Source of the DNA: an uncultured Tropicimonas sp.
Lineage (GTDB): Bacteria > Pseudomonadota > Alphaproteobacteria > Rhodobacterales > Rhodobacteraceae
Assembly: GCA_947495685.1 (NCBI GenBank)
Contig: CANLZY010000011.1
Span: 1 to 64,000 of the forward strand
DNA: 64,000 bases
Reading direction: 5' to 3'
A program made the translations under genes and the position numbers. How positions within the stretch are numbered: the first letter of the stretch is position 1; each line of letters opens with the position of its first letter. This document shows positions 25,013-34,188 of the stretch, one piece after another. The notes beneath the pieces were generated by a model. It saw only the letters and a program-made list of their open reading frames with translations. It was not told the DNA's origin and ran no database searches.

Positions 25013-26902
25013 TTATTCATAATAGGTATAGCCGTTGATCGAGTTCCTGTAGGCCCCGATCAACAGCTTGCGTTCGCTGGCTTTCACCGACCCGTTCGAA
25101 ATCGCCTCGTCCACCATCTTGCGAAAGGCGGCGACGCAATCGTCCGGGTCATATTCGACATAGGACAACACTTGTGAAATCGTGTCGCCTTCCTGTTCGT
25201 GCAGCAGGTCGAACCCACCATCGGCCCGCAGGTCAATGGTGACCACGTTGGTGTCCCCGAACAGGTTGTGCAGATCGCCCAGCGTTTCCTGGTAGGCGCC
25301 GACAAAGAACACCCCCAGATAATATCGTCCCTCTTCGGGCAGGGAATGCACCGGCAGCGACGGTGAGATACCGTCGGCCAGAATGAACCGATCGACCTTG
25401 CCGTCGCTGTCGCAGGTGATGTCGGACAGGATAGCGCGGCGGTCGGGTGTCTGGTTCAGCATCTGCAACGGCACGATCGGGTGCAGCTGGTCAATGGCCC
25501 AGACATCCGGCAGCGACTGGAACAGCGAGAAATTGCAGTGATAGACGTCGGCCACATTTTCAAGCTGCTCTTCCAGTTCGCTCACGTCGTCCAGGGTCGC
25601 GACAATCGACTTGATCCGCGCGGTCAGCGACAGATAGATCCGTTCGGCCCGCGCCATCTGGCGCAAATCCACCACGCCCCTGCGAAACAGCGCCCGCAGT
25701 TCATCCCGGTAGAACGACGCGTCGTTCCAGCACTCCTGCACCCGCCCGGGCACCAGGTAACCGCTTACCGCAGCCAGGTCGGCGACAAGGTGGTGGTCGT
25801 CCGGCTGGACCTCCGGTGCGTCGGGCGCATCGTACAGCGTGGTCTCCAGCACGTCGAAGATCAACATGGAGGAGGTCGCAACCACCGCACGACCACTTTC
25901 CGTAACCAGAACAGGATGCACCATCTCGGCCTCGTCCATCGCGTAGCCGACGGTTTCCACCACGTTTGCGCAGTATTCCTCGACCGTGTAGTTGATCGAG
26001 TTTTCAGCGGCCCGCTTTTCGCCCGTGTAGTCCACGCCCAGACCGCCGCCCAGATCCAGATGGGTCAGCGGCGCGCCCTCGCGGGAAAGCTCGATGAAAT
26101 ACCGGCAGGCCTCGTCGGCAGCGCGGCGCACGTCCCGGACGTCGGGCACCTGGCTGCCGAGGTGCGAATGCTGCAATTGAAGACAGTGCAACAGGTTTTC
26201 CTCTTTCAGGCGATCGACCACCCTCAGCAACTGGTCGGTGTTCATGCCGAACGTCGATCTGTCACCCGAGCTTTCCTGCCACTTGCCGCCGATCCGGTTG
26301 GTCAGCTTGACCCGCACGCCCAGCAAAGGCTCCAGTCCCAGTTCGCGGGTCACCTCGATGACGGTTTCTGCCTCCTTGGGGCTTTCAAGCACGATGACAC
26401 AGTTGAACCCCAGCCGACGCGACAGGATGGCGAGCCGAATGAACTCGGCATCCTTGACGCCGTTGCAGACGATCAGGGCGTCCTTGGACAATCGGTGCGC
26501 CAGCGCGATGACCAGTTCGGGCTTTGATCCGGCCTCAAGTCCAAAGTCGTACGGGCGTCCGAACTCCACGATCCGGTCGACCACCTGTGCCTGCTGGTTC
26601 ACCTTGATCGGAAAGACACCGCGATACGGAGCCTTGTAACCAACCCGGCTGATGGCGTTGGAAAAGCTTTCGTTGATGTGGCGGATCTCGCTTTCGAGGA
26701 ACGAGCTGACGCGCAACAGAAGCGGTGTCACCACGCCGCGCTGTTCCAGATCCTGCAGAATGCCCGGAAGGCTGATCGGCGGTGCCCCGTTGCGTGCCGG
26801 ATCGCACAGCGCGATCTCGCCGTCGGGCGTGACGGTGATCAGGCCCTTGCCCCAACGGTCAACACCATAGAGGGTCTCGGAGTGCGTAGGGTTCTGTTTC
26901 AA
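25013..26902 (-). CDS. speA: Biosynthetic arginine decarboxylase
   Basis: The 629-residue PLP enzyme matches biosynthetic SpeA in length and motifs: GVFPIKVNQQAQVVDRIVEFG near residue 98 (PLP lysine in KVNQ), GLEAGSKPELV near 120, HLDLGGGLGVDY near 280, TESGRAVVA near 325 and ITCDSDGKVDRF near 507. It converts arginine to agmatine, the first step of the pathway completed by the next three genes. The start is a TTG at 26902 with AAGG about nine bases upstream; no in-frame ATG gives the conserved N-terminus (YGVDRWGKGLITV). It is the first gene of the cluster. Confidence 0.88.
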   Translation of the reverse strand: MKQNPTHSETLYGVDRWGKGLITVTPDGEIALCDPARNGAPPISLPGILQDLEQRGVVTPLLLRVSSFLESEIRHINESFSNAISRVGYKAPYRGVFPIKVNQQAQVVDRIVEFGRPYDFGLEAGSKPELVIALAHRLSKDALIVCNGVKDAEFIRLAILSRRLGFNCVIVLESPKEAETVIEVTRELGLEPLLGVRVKLTNRIGGKWQESSGDRSTFGMNTDQLLRVVDRLKEENLLHCLQLQHSHLGSQVPDVRDVRRAADEACRYFIELSREGAPLTHLDLGGGLGVDYTGEKRAAENSINYTVEEYCANVVETVGYAMDEAEMVHPVLVTESGRAVVATSSMLIFDVLETTLYDAPDAPEVQPDDHHLVADLAAVSGYLVPGRVQECWNDASFYRDELRALFRRGVVDLRQMARAERIYLSLTARIKSIVATLDDVSELEEQLENVADVYHCNFSLFQSLPDVWAIDQLHPIVPLQMLNQTPDRRAILSDITCDSDGKVDRFILADGISPSLPVHSLPEEGRYYLGVFFVGAYQETLGDLHNLFGDTNVVTIDLRADGGFDLLHEQEGDTISQVLSYVEYDPDDCVAAFRKMVDEAISNGSVKASERKLLIGAYRNSINGYTYYE

Positions 26903-26995
26903 ATGAAACGACCTTCATGTTGAGGGGAGGAAAAAACGCATCGGACGTGCTCGCGAGGCCGGTACGCCCCTGCAAGGCGCAGGAACAGGGTGGTT

Positions 26996-27349
26996 CTATC
27001 GTCGGTCCTGAAACCACTTCACCGGAGTACAACCTTTCGGCATTCGCTGCGTCTGCACGGCGCCTTTTACAAGGCCATCGTCAATCCGACAATACCACAG
27101 ATAGGTCGTCACGACGTCGATGCCGCCGGAAATCCGACGCCATCCGTCAAGCACATCCTGACCAATGGCGTGCGCCGTCTCTGGCGTTGTCCCCGGCTCG
27201 GGCTCGGTGTCCGCACCATCGGCGAAGCGCTGCTCCAATGCGTTGTCGTACGTTTTTTTTACCGAGGCCTGACGCGCCGCGAAACTGGCGACCGGCCCGG
27301 ATTCATCCATGCGACCGTCTGCATCGAGTTGTGTCAGCGCGGAGTGCAT
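26996..27349 (-). CDS. Hypothetical protein, possibly a 5'-truncated fragment
   Basis: A 117-residue open frame upstream of speA on the same strand. It has a polar first half (FAARQASVKKTYDNALEQRFADG) and an ordered-looking end with WRRISGGIDVVTTYLWYCRI and KGCTPVKWFQ, two cysteines that could pair. There is no ribosome-binding site at the ATG and no signal peptide; a different frame just upstream reads MQVFSFDAGHAL, so the gene may be frameshifted at its start. I do not recognise the family. It stands at the edge of a decayed region, so a remnant is as likely as a working gene. Confidence 0.35.
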   Translation of the reverse strand: MHSALTQLDADGRMDESGPVASFAARQASVKKTYDNALEQRFADGADTEPEPGTTPETAHAIGQDVLDGWRRISGGIDVVTTYLWYCRIDDGLVKGAVQTQRMPKGCTPVKWFQDRR

Positions 27350-27739
27350 GGCCAGCGTCGAACGAGAACACCTGCATCGTCACCGGGGAGGTGTTCGGGT
27401 TTGTCTTGCCCATCGAACAGGCGGATCCGTTTCGTTGAAAACCCTTGGACCTTGGACCGCTTCACCGGAAGATCGCCGCAGGACGAACCCCGACGCGCCG
27501 ATGGAAATTCACATCCACATCCCTTCTTTCACACGAAACCGCGGCAGGTCGACCGGGTTATGCTGTACGAGGGAAACGCCGCTCGATCTGCCGCGCCCGG
27601 CTTCCAGCCTCGCAGGCATGACACCGGCGGAATGTGCCAATCGGTCAAGGAAGGACCCAAACCTGAACAGAGCTAACTCATGACAGCAGACTGTCAGGAG
27701 AGCAGGTCAGATGCGGCGAACCCTATCCAATTCGCGAAG
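27350..27739. other. Gene-poor stretch
   Basis: About 390 bp between the hypothetical fragment and the recognisable part of the PrpF pseudogene. Frames are open but show no family pattern; it may contain the decayed N-terminal half of the prpF-like gene. Confidence 0.3.
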
Positions 27740-28152
27740 CCTGTCGTCATCGGGATGGCTGAAACCGCAAAGACGGCAATGTTGTTCAACCCAAAGGTGT
27801 CCATGATCGGCGCAGTGGCCGCGCTGGATCGCCATTGCCACGCGATCGACATGGAGAACCTCGCCGTCCGGTTGATCCCGATGGGCAATGACCACCGGCC
27901 ATCACCCTGTCCAGCGGAATGTGCGTTGCCGCGGCCGCGCAAATCCCCGGAACCATTGTTGCCGAGAAGGCAAGACCTTCGGACAAGTCGATCCACCCCG
28001 GCAATCCGTCCAGTGTTCTTGCGGCATCTGCCGATGTCGAGATCGGCGCGGGCGCCACACACGCCATTTCTGCCGAAACGTTCCCGACCCGGCGGCGCAT
28101 CATGGAGGGCTTCGTCGTCGATCCGCGCCCCTTGCACGAAGGCGGCCAATGA
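27740..28152 (+). pseudogene. PrpF-family isomerase, decayed
   Basis: Two plus-strand frames together give the C-terminal half of a PrpF/4-oxalomesaconate tautomerase-like protein. The first frame reads NPKVSMIGAVAALD, then IDMENLAVRLIPMGNDHR up to about 27890. The sequence then continues one base out of frame with AITLSSGMCVAAAAQIPGT, IHPGNPSSVLAASADVEIGA and FPTRRRIMEGFVVDP, ending at 28152. The PHRA(I/V)xLTGAxC, HPSGxLPV and TARRLMEG blocks of the family are recognisable. The diaminopimelate-epimerase-like N-terminal half with its cysteine is not found. One frameshift and a missing half make a functional product unlikely. Confidence 0.6.
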
Positions 28153-28815
28153 CAAATTCCTTTGCAGGCCTGGCCGACCACCGCGCTGAACGACACCTAC
28201 CCCAGCAGGGTCCAGTAAGGGATGGAGCCGTTTCAGGATATTGGTGCCCAAGGTACCTTTGCTGGACGCATTCGGACGGTTGTCACAACGGAGGACTCGC
28301 GCATTTTGCGTGTGAACCTGTGTTGTACGTCGCGGGAAGCCGATGCGTTCGTTCTGGATGGCAGAGGCACGACACCGTGAGCGCGCTGATGCTGATGGCC
28401 TTCCGTAGAATACGGCGCGATGAACGGTGAACGGATCTCGTCGATCCTGCTCGACGCCCTTGGCGACAAACCGGCGCTGACAACGGGTTTCGACGGGTAT
28501 CTGATGGCCAGGAACGCGCGCGCTGGCGATACGCTGGGGCTGTCGATCGGGGACTGGACGTCCCCCGTCTCGTCCGCGATTTCGATCGGCTTGAGGACGG
28601 TTGCAGTGGTCGGGTTCATTTCACCGATCTTCTTGCGCAAGTCTCTGAAGGAACCGCAACGCATCCCGGATTGATCGGTTGCCGTCGAAACCAAATCGGG
28701 CACCAACCGGTGCGAACGCGGTGGCGGTTTTCTTTTGCGGGGTGATGATGCAAGGGTTCCATCCGATAGGCCAACCGCGCGCAATCCGGGTGGCCCCACG
28801 CGGAAAGGCTCAAGG
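28153..28815. other. Gene-poor stretch before amidase
   Basis: About 660 bp without a recognisable gene. A plus-strand frame at 28420-28674 (NGERISSILLDALGDKPAL, GDTLGLSIGDW) and a minus-strand frame over the same bases are open, but neither shows a ribosome-binding site or family motifs. Most likely decayed DNA continuing from the PrpF remnant; the amidase promoter should lie in its last 100 bp. Confidence 0.3.
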
Positions 28816-30180
28816 ATGGCGCATGACATGATCTGGCAGGCAGATGCCGTTTCGCTGGGCGAGGCCTTTGCCGCAGGTCGCGCAACTCCCGTGAACATTC
28901 TTGAGGCCCACCACAGGCAGGTCGCCCGGCTCGATCCGATTTTGAACGCCTATTCATTCATGGCGCCAGATGCGCGATCCGAGGCCGCGGCGTCAGAGAA
29001 ACGTTGGCGAACCGGGTCCCCGTTGAGCCCACTCGACGGCGTGCCGATCATCCTCAAGGACAACCTCTGCGCGTCCGGAATGCCCGCTTCCTGGGGCAAT
29101 GCGGCACTGTCACGACACACCTGCGCATCGGACGAAGCCCCGGTGGCCAGGTTGCGAGCCGCCGGCCTGGTGATCCTGGGCAAAGGCAATACGCCCGAAT
29201 TTTCGGTCGATGGCTACACCGACAACCTCACCTTCGGCGCCACATGCAACCCGTTCAACCCGGACCTGACGCCGGGCGGATCCTCTGGTGGCGTGGTTGC
29301 GGCGGTCGCGGCAGGCATGGCGGTGGCTGGCCTTGCCACCGATGGCGGCGGATCGATCCGGCGGCCTGCGGGCTATACCGGGCTGTGCGGCCTCAAACCG
29401 GGCATCGGACATGTGGCGCGTGCCGGCGGGCTGGCGCAAGTGTTGCTGGATTTCGAGGTGGTCGGTCCCGTCGCACGATCCATCCGGGATCTTCGGGCGT
29501 TCGACGCGATTCTTACGGGGCGGCCCACCGCCACCGACCGGCATGAACCACCGCTGCGCATCCTCGCCGTCGAGCGGTTGGGAAACGCCCCCTGCGATCC
29601 GGCGATCCGTGCGGCCTTTGCACAAAGCACCCTCGCCCTGTCGGCGGAAGGGCATACCGTGCAAACCGGGGCCCTGCCCGTCGATCTGGCGCCGCTCGAC
29701 GCCGTCTGGGGGCAGATCGCGGAAATCGGGCTTGCACGGTATTTCGACGACGCGCCCATGGTAGCGGCGGCGGCAGCGCCGAAGTACCGCGAGATGGCAG
29801 AGCGCGGTGCGACCCTGTCGGCCACGCACCTCTTCGACATCCTGAGCCGGGTCTTTGCGCTGCGAGAGGTCGCGCGCGATCTGTGGGGATACGATGCGAT
29901 CCTGATGCCGACCAGCGCGGCCAATCCGTGGCCCGCCACCCGGCCCTTTCCGCCCGAAATCGACGGACAAGCGGTCGGCCCGCGCGGGCACGCCGTCTAT
30001 ACCGGCTGGGTCAACGCCGCGGGGCTGCCGGCCCTTGCCCTGCCCGCACCGGTACAGTCGGGCCTGCCGATCGGCATGCAACTGGTCGGAAGGACGGGCA
30101 GCGAAGCGCAGCTCCTGCGGCTTGGCGAGGCCCTTGCCCCGCCCTTTCGCTGGCCCGCCATGTCACTCAACCAAAGGTGA
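28816..30180 (+). CDS. Amidase signature family enzyme
   Basis: The 454-residue protein has the Ser-Ser-Lys triad of amidase-signature enzymes: Lys in GVPIILKDNLC near residue 82, and the serine-rich TPGGSSGGVVAAVAAGMA near 152 with the cis-Ser and nucleophilic Ser of GGGSIRRPAGYTGLCGLKP near 178. The C-terminal NAAGLPALALPAP and GLPIGMQLVGR segments are typical. It hydrolyses an amide to acid and ammonia; the substrate is not readable. AAGG precedes the ATG. It points towards, and overlaps by 14 bp, the end of the minus-strand cluster that contains a second amidase. Confidence 0.85.
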   Translation: MAHDMIWQADAVSLGEAFAAGRATPVNILEAHHRQVARLDPILNAYSFMAPDARSEAAASEKRWRTGSPLSPLDGVPIILKDNLCASGMPASWGNAALSRHTCASDEAPVARLRAAGLVILGKGNTPEFSVDGYTDNLTFGATCNPFNPDLTPGGSSGGVVAAVAAGMAVAGLATDGGGSIRRPAGYTGLCGLKPGIGHVARAGGLAQVLLDFEVVGPVARSIRDLRAFDAILTGRPTATDRHEPPLRILAVERLGNAPCDPAIRAAFAQSTLALSAEGHTVQTGALPVDLAPLDAVWGQIAEIGLARYFDDAPMVAAAAAPKYREMAERGATLSATHLFDILSRVFALREVARDLWGYDAILMPTSAANPWPATRPFPPEIDGQAVGPRGHAVYTGWVNAAGLPALALPAPVQSGLPIGMQLVGRTGSEAQLLRLGEALAPPFRWPAMSLNQR

Positions 30181-30901
30181 CAGAAACCTCGCCCAGGCCG
30201 TCGATCTGACCTGCCACATCGATCCCGGCCGGGCGGTACGCGGGCGGGTGCAGCGAGCCGGTGATCACCACCTGCCCCACCTGCAAACCCCCACAGTGAT
30301 CGCCGACAACGCGCACAAAGGCCGCCAACGTGCTCAAGGCAGAGCCGCCCGGAACCCCGGCCGTGCCGTCCAGCAGCCCCTCGTCACCGGCAGACAGATG
30401 CGCGGTGACCGTGCCAAAATCACTGCCGTCCCATGTCGCCAACGGAGCACCGACAACCAGACCGTGATTGACCTGCAGATCCGCCAGCTTCACCCAAGGG
30501 TCGTCGGCGTCGGCCCCTGTCACACGGGTATCGCACAACTCGATCACCGGCACCGGCATCACGGCGCGGATCAAGGCCGCCTCGAAATCCGGTGCGCCGG
30601 GGGCGGGAACCGGGCCGATGACCTTCCAACCGACCTCCAGTTCAATCCCCATCTTGTCGGCAACAGCGATTTTTGCGCCCGATGCCACGGTGTTCACCGC
30701 CGGGATCGGGGCCATGATCGGCGTGCCGTCGGGCAGAAACCCGACCTTGAAGCCCGCCACCGGCCCGAGCGCCGCGACCAGCGCGGTCTGCACGACATAG
30801 GCATCAGCGGCGCCTTGCGGCAACGGACCTTCTGGTGCGACGCGCGTGCCGGAGTGATAGGCTGCCACAAGGGCATCGCTGAAAGCGTAAAGCTCGGTCA
30901 T
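30167..30901 (-). CDS. 2-keto-4-pentenoate hydratase/FAH-fold protein
   Basis: The 244-residue product resembles the MhpD/DmpE hydratase group of the FAH fold: GFKVGFLPDGTPIMAPIPA near residue 48, IELEVGWKVIG near 85 with the metal-binding Glu pair (ELE), VIELCDTR near 115 and LQVNHGLVVG near 135. Classic members hydrate 2-hydroxypentadienoates after ring cleavage, but here there is no dioxygenase, so a different keto- or enol-acid is likely. It is the last gene of the minus-strand cluster; its ATG overlaps the stop of the racemase-like gene (ATGA). Confidence 0.75.
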   Translation of the reverse strand: MTELYAFSDALVAAYHSGTRVAPEGPLPQGAADAYVVQTALVAALGPVAGFKVGFLPDGTPIMAPIPAVNTVASGAKIAVADKMGIELEVGWKVIGPVPAPGAPDFEAALIRAVMPVPVIELCDTRVTGADADDPWVKLADLQVNHGLVVGAPLATWDGSDFGTVTAHLSAGDEGLLDGTAGVPGGSALSTLAAFVRVVGDHCGGLQVGQVVITGSLHPPAYRPAGIDVAGQIDGLGEVSVTFG

Positions 30902-31542
30902 TTCGGATCCTTGATCAGAGTGCGAAGGCGCCGGGCGGCTTCGGGGATAGGCGCGATCAAATCGCACGGCGCGTGCCTGCGCAAGCGCTCTGCCGCTTCG
31001 CCCAGTGGTCCGCCGCCGATGATCACCGACCCTGCTCCGGCGTCCCTGGCCCGGAGGATGGCCGCCAACAGCGCTGAATCAAGCGCCTCGACGTCGGCGG
31101 AGAGTGCGAATGGATCTCCTTCGGCCAGGAAGGTTCCAAGATACTGACCCTCGGTGGCAAATCCGCGCATCATCGTGTCGATCGCCGTGACGACCCCCGG
31201 CGTATGGGTGGCGACCGCAAAGGGCCGCTGCCGCTGCCGCCGCGCCGCCGCCTGTGCCGCCGCCTGCCCGATACCGACCACCGGGATCTGCAACCGGGCG
31301 GCCAGCGCCGCGCGCCCCGGATCGCCAAAGGCCGAAACCATCACCCCATCCACCCAGTCCGGAACCTCGGCCGCAGCGACACGTTCCGCAGCAGTTTCCA
31401 GATCAGGCATGGAGGTCAGCAATCCCGGCCCGTCAGCCGCCGTCCACCCGGTGACGTCCGGCAGATCCCGACGGGCGATGGCCACCATCGCCTCTGTCGT
31501 GGCGCGGGAACTGTTCGGGTTGATCAGCAGGATCCGGGCCAT
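30898..31542 (-). CDS. Asp/Glu/hydantoin racemase family protein
   Basis: The 214-residue protein begins with ILLINPNSSRATTEAM, the conserved start of the family, with the first half-site following at MVSAFGDPG (about 70) where the catalytic cysteine of many members is replaced by Ala-Phe, and VIIGGGPLGE near 177 where the second cysteine would be Gly. Both catalytic Cys positions of classical racemases therefore look absent. The fold also covers hydantoin racemases, maleate isomerase and arylmalonate decarboxylase. The cluster (amidases, RidA, transporter) fits hydantoin- or imide-like chemistry, but this is inference and the activity is doubtful. Confidence 0.72.
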   Translation of the reverse strand: MARILLINPNSSRATTEAMVAIARRDLPDVTGWTAADGPGLLTSMPDLETAAERVAAAEVPDWVDGVMVSAFGDPGRAALAARLQIPVVGIGQAAAQAAARRQRQRPFAVATHTPGVVTAIDTMMRGFATEGQYLGTFLAEGDPFALSADVEALDSALLAAILRARDAGAGSVIIGGGPLGEAAERLRRHAPCDLIAPIPEAARRLRTLIKDPK

Positions 31543-31561
31543 GGGCGCGCCTCTCTGACAC

Positions 31562-32026
31562 TCAGTCCAGCTCGACCATGGCGTCGACCTCGACCAACGC
31601 GTTGGCGGGCAATGACGCGACATTGACAGCCGTGCGGGCATGCCGACCAGCGTCCCCCCAGAGATCGATGAACAGCTGCGAGGCCCCGTTCACGATCTGG
31701 GGGCCGTCGGGATAGCCGGGATCGGCGGCGACAAAGCCACCCAGACGCACGACCTGCCGGACCCGCGACAGGGAACCCGCGACGGCCTTGATGGAAAAGA
31801 GAAGGTTCAGCGCGCACATCTGCGACGCCGCCTGACCGGTAGCGATATCGAACCCGGCACCGATCGGGCCGACGTATTTCGGTACGCCTTCCCATTCGCA
31901 GATCTGCCCTGACAGGACGAGCAGATTTCCGGTGATCTTGCCGGGCAGGAACAACGCCCGGGACGGCGCAGACGGCGGCAGGGCAAGGCCCATCTCGTTC
32001 AGGCGCGTTTCGATCGGGCAGGTCAT
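31562..32026 (-). CDS. RidA/YjgF family protein
   Basis: The 154-residue protein matches the longer RidA subgroup: LVLSGQICEWEGVPKYVGPIG near 35, CALNLLFSIKAVAGSLSRV near 71, VVRLGGFVAADPGY near 92 and the terminal LPANALVEVDAMVEL with the P-x-x-x-L-V-E-V pattern. RidA hydrolyses reactive enamine/imine intermediates; related members are 2-aminomuconate deaminases and aminoacrylate handlers. The usual substrate-binding Arg of archetypal RidA is not obvious here. Its ATG overlaps the stop of the amidase gene (ATGA), and the racemase-like gene follows after 19 bp. Confidence 0.82.
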   Translation of the reverse strand: MTCPIETRLNEMGLALPPSAPSRALFLPGKITGNLLVLSGQICEWEGVPKYVGPIGAGFDIATGQAASQMCALNLLFSIKAVAGSLSRVRQVVRLGGFVAADPGYPDGPQIVNGASQLFIDLWGDAGRHARTAVNVASLPANALVEVDAMVELD

Positions 32027-33201
32027 TGCGAACTCCTCTGGGCCAGGTCGCAGGCCAGTGATATCAACGCCAGATCGCTGCCGCGTGGCCCGATCAGCGA
32101 AACGCCATAGGGCGCATCGTCAACCATGCCGGCTGGCAGAACGACCTGCGGCAGCCCGGCGAGCCCGGCCACGCAGAGCAGTCGCATGGCATCGTGGCGG
32201 AAGTTGTCGAAGACCTCGACCGGTGCATCCAGCCGAAATGGCGCGTTGTGAACCACGGGCGCCAGCAACACACCAGTTTCGCCGAGCAAATCATCCATAT
32301 GCGCGCAAAAATCCGTGCGCAGGGCTCGGGCAGTGGCAATCTGGTCCGGTTGCAAGGCTTCGGCGGCTGCCACCCGTCCGTCGATCCCGCGCACCAAGGG
32401 CATCCCCGAGGCACGAATCCAGGGCACGACAGCCTCCTTGGCGTCGGCCCCGTTGGTGGTCAGGTAGGTGTCGTAGTCCGCCGCGAGCCCGGCCAGGTGG
32501 ACATCCACATCGCGCGGTTGAAGCGTTGCAAACGCCGCGTCCCAAACTGCGCGTGGCTCCGGCCCCAACTGCGCAAGCATGTCCATCGGACGCAGGAAGT
32601 CGGGCGTCCTGGCAATCGGCGCGCTGTCTGACCCAAGCAAAACCTCTGCGGCCCGCAGCAATGTCGCGCCATCCCGCGCGAACAGGCCGGCGGTGTCATA
32701 GCTTGGCGCAAGCGCTTGCACGCCCCCCAGCGATACGCGCCCATGGGTTGGCCGGACGCCCCAGATGCCACAGAAGCTCGCCGGTGCCCGGATCGAACCG
32801 CCGGTGTCTGTTCCCAAGGCAATATCGGCAAGCCCCGCCGCCACCGCGACGGCGGAGCCAGAGGACGATCCGCCGGGAATGCGGTCAGGCGCGGCCGGAT
32901 TCACCGGCGTGCCAAAATGCGCGTTCATGCCATAAAGCGACCAGGCGAGCTCGTCGGTGTGGGTCTTGCCGACAAAACGCGCGCCCGCATCCAGAAGGCA
33001 CTGCACCGCAGTGGCGGTTTCCGTCTTCACCGGACTGGCGGCAAGCCGCAGCGGACAGCCCGATCCGGTGCGGTAACCGGACACGTCGAAAATGTCCTTT
33101 ACCGCCAAAGTCAGACCGGAAAGCGGCCCGGACCCAGCCCTGTCGACCGGGGTCGGTTCGTAGGGCAGGAACGCATGATATGGATCATGATCGATCAGCA
33201 T
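32023..33201 (-). CDS. Amidase signature family enzyme (AtzE/GatA-like)
   Basis: The 392-residue protein has the triad Lys in LTLAVKDIFD near residue 34, the Ser cluster IPGGSSSGSAVAVAAG near 110 and the nucleophile segment GTDTGGSIRAPASFCG near 130. LAGLPQVVLPAG and GVSLIGPRGSD close the fold. This short (about 390-residue) type is close to AtzE/allophanate hydrolase-like amidases. It is translated with RidA (ATGA) and follows the oppD gene after six bases, so a transporter-plus-hydrolase operon is likely. Substrate not readable; note a second amidase on the opposite strand at the far end. Confidence 0.85.
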   Translation of the reverse strand: MLIDHDPYHAFLPYEPTPVDRAGSGPLSGLTLAVKDIFDVSGYRTGSGCPLRLAASPVKTETATAVQCLLDAGARFVGKTHTDELAWSLYGMNAHFGTPVNPAAPDRIPGGSSSGSAVAVAAGLADIALGTDTGGSIRAPASFCGIWGVRPTHGRVSLGGVQALAPSYDTAGLFARDGATLLRAAEVLLGSDSAPIARTPDFLRPMDMLAQLGPEPRAVWDAAFATLQPRDVDVHLAGLAADYDTYLTTNGADAKEAVVPWIRASGMPLVRGIDGRVAAAEALQPDQIATARALRTDFCAHMDDLLGETGVLLAPVVHNAPFRLDAPVEVFDNFRHDAMRLLCVAGLAGLPQVVLPAGMVDDAPYGVSLIGPRGSDLALISLACDLAQRSSQ

Positions 33202-33207
33202 CGGGCC

Positions 33208-34188
33208 TCACTCGGCAGAAACGGGGGCGTTGGCGTGGATACAGGCGATCCGGCGGCGGGGGCTTGGCACATGTACCGGCGGCAGCGTGGCGCGGCAGGC
33301 ATCCTCTGCCAACGGACAGCGTGGTGCAAAGGAGCAGGCGGCCGGCCGGGTTTCCAGCGATGGAGGCGCGCCCGGAATGGCGTTCAACCGCTCACCACGC
33401 GCCACGCCATGCAGGTTTGCCGCCATCAACCCACGCGTATAGGGGTGACGCGGATCCTTGATAACCTCCTGCGTCGTGCCTTCTTCGACGATCTGGCCCG
33501 CGTACATCACCGCGATCCGCTCCGAGACCTCGACGGCAACGCCGATGTCATGGGTGACAAAGATCACGCCCATGCCGAATTCACGCTGCAGCTCGCGCAA
33601 CAGCAGCAGGATCTGGATCTGAACAGTGGCATCCAGTGCCGTCGTCGGCTCGTCCGCCAGCAGGAGCCGCGGACGGCAGGCCAGCGCCAGCGCAATCATC
33701 ACCCGTTGCAGCATCCCGCCGGACAGTTCGTGCGGAAAGTTGCGCAACCGCCGTTCGGGCGACGGAATGCGGACCCGGCGCAGCATGTCGAGCGCGGTGG
33801 ACATCGCTTCGTCCCGGCTGATGCCCTTGTGGCGCCGCACGGCTTCGGCGATCTGCGCACCGACGGAGTAGACCGGGTCCAGCGCAAGCGCGGGTTCCTG
33901 AAACACCATCGAGACCTCGGCCCCGCGATACTGTTGAAGCGCCTTTCCCGACAGCGTCAGCACATCGGTGCCATTCACTTGGATCTTGCCGCCAATCTCC
34001 GTTCGTTTCGGCGGAAGCAGGCGCAGCAGCGTCTTCAGTGTCACCGATTTGCCCGAGCCGCTTTCGCCCAACAGCGCCAGCGTCTCCCCCTGCCCCAGGT
34101 TCAGCGTCAGGTCGTTGATCGCATGGACGGTTCGCGCGCCGGTAAAGCGGACGTCGAGGTTCTGAATATCGACCAGGCTCTCCTTCAC
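33208..34188 (-). CDS. Dipeptide/oligopeptide ABC transporter ATPase (OppD/DppD type)
   Basis: The 326-residue ATPase shows Walker [15 protein letters not shown] near residue 39, Q-loop [12 protein letters not shown] near 93, signature [13 protein letters not shown] near 150, Walker [13 protein letters not shown] near 172 and the switch His FVTHDIG near 207. The C-terminal [12 protein letters not shown] and [14 protein letters not shown] give the oligopeptide-type extension with its cysteine motif (iron-sulfur in some DppD proteins). The GTG start at 34188 overlaps the OppF stop (GTGA). Confidence 0.88.
   Translation of the reverse strand: MKESLVDIQNLDVRFTGARTVHAINDLTLNLGQGETLALLGESGSGKSVTLKTLLRLLPPKRTEIGGKIQVNGTDVLTLSGKALQQYRGAEVSMVFQEPALALDPVYSVGAQIAEAVRRHKGISRDEAMSTALDMLRRVRIPSPERRLRNFPHELSGGMLQRVMIALALACRPRLLLADEPTTALDATVQIQILLLLRELQREFGMGVIFVTHDIGVAVEVSERIAVMYAGQIVEEGTTQEVIKDPRHPYTRGLMAANLHGVARGERLNAIPGAPPSLETRPAACSFAPRCPLAEDACRATLPPVHVPSPRRRIACIHANAPVSAE

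Noticed and set aside
26859-26918. Short ATG-started frame (about 19 codons) overlapping the speA start, a possible leader peptide
   Set aside because: It has no ribosome-binding site of its own and no arginine-rich or stalling motif; overlap with the speA start is probably accidental.
28420-28674. 84-codon open frame, plus strand
   Set aside because: No ribosome-binding site, no homology pattern and overlapping open frames on the other strand; most likely decayed DNA.
31932-33461. 509-codon and 508-codon open frames on the plus strand (to 34242)
   Set aside because: Antisense to the amidase and OppD-type genes, Arg/Pro-rich shadow composition.
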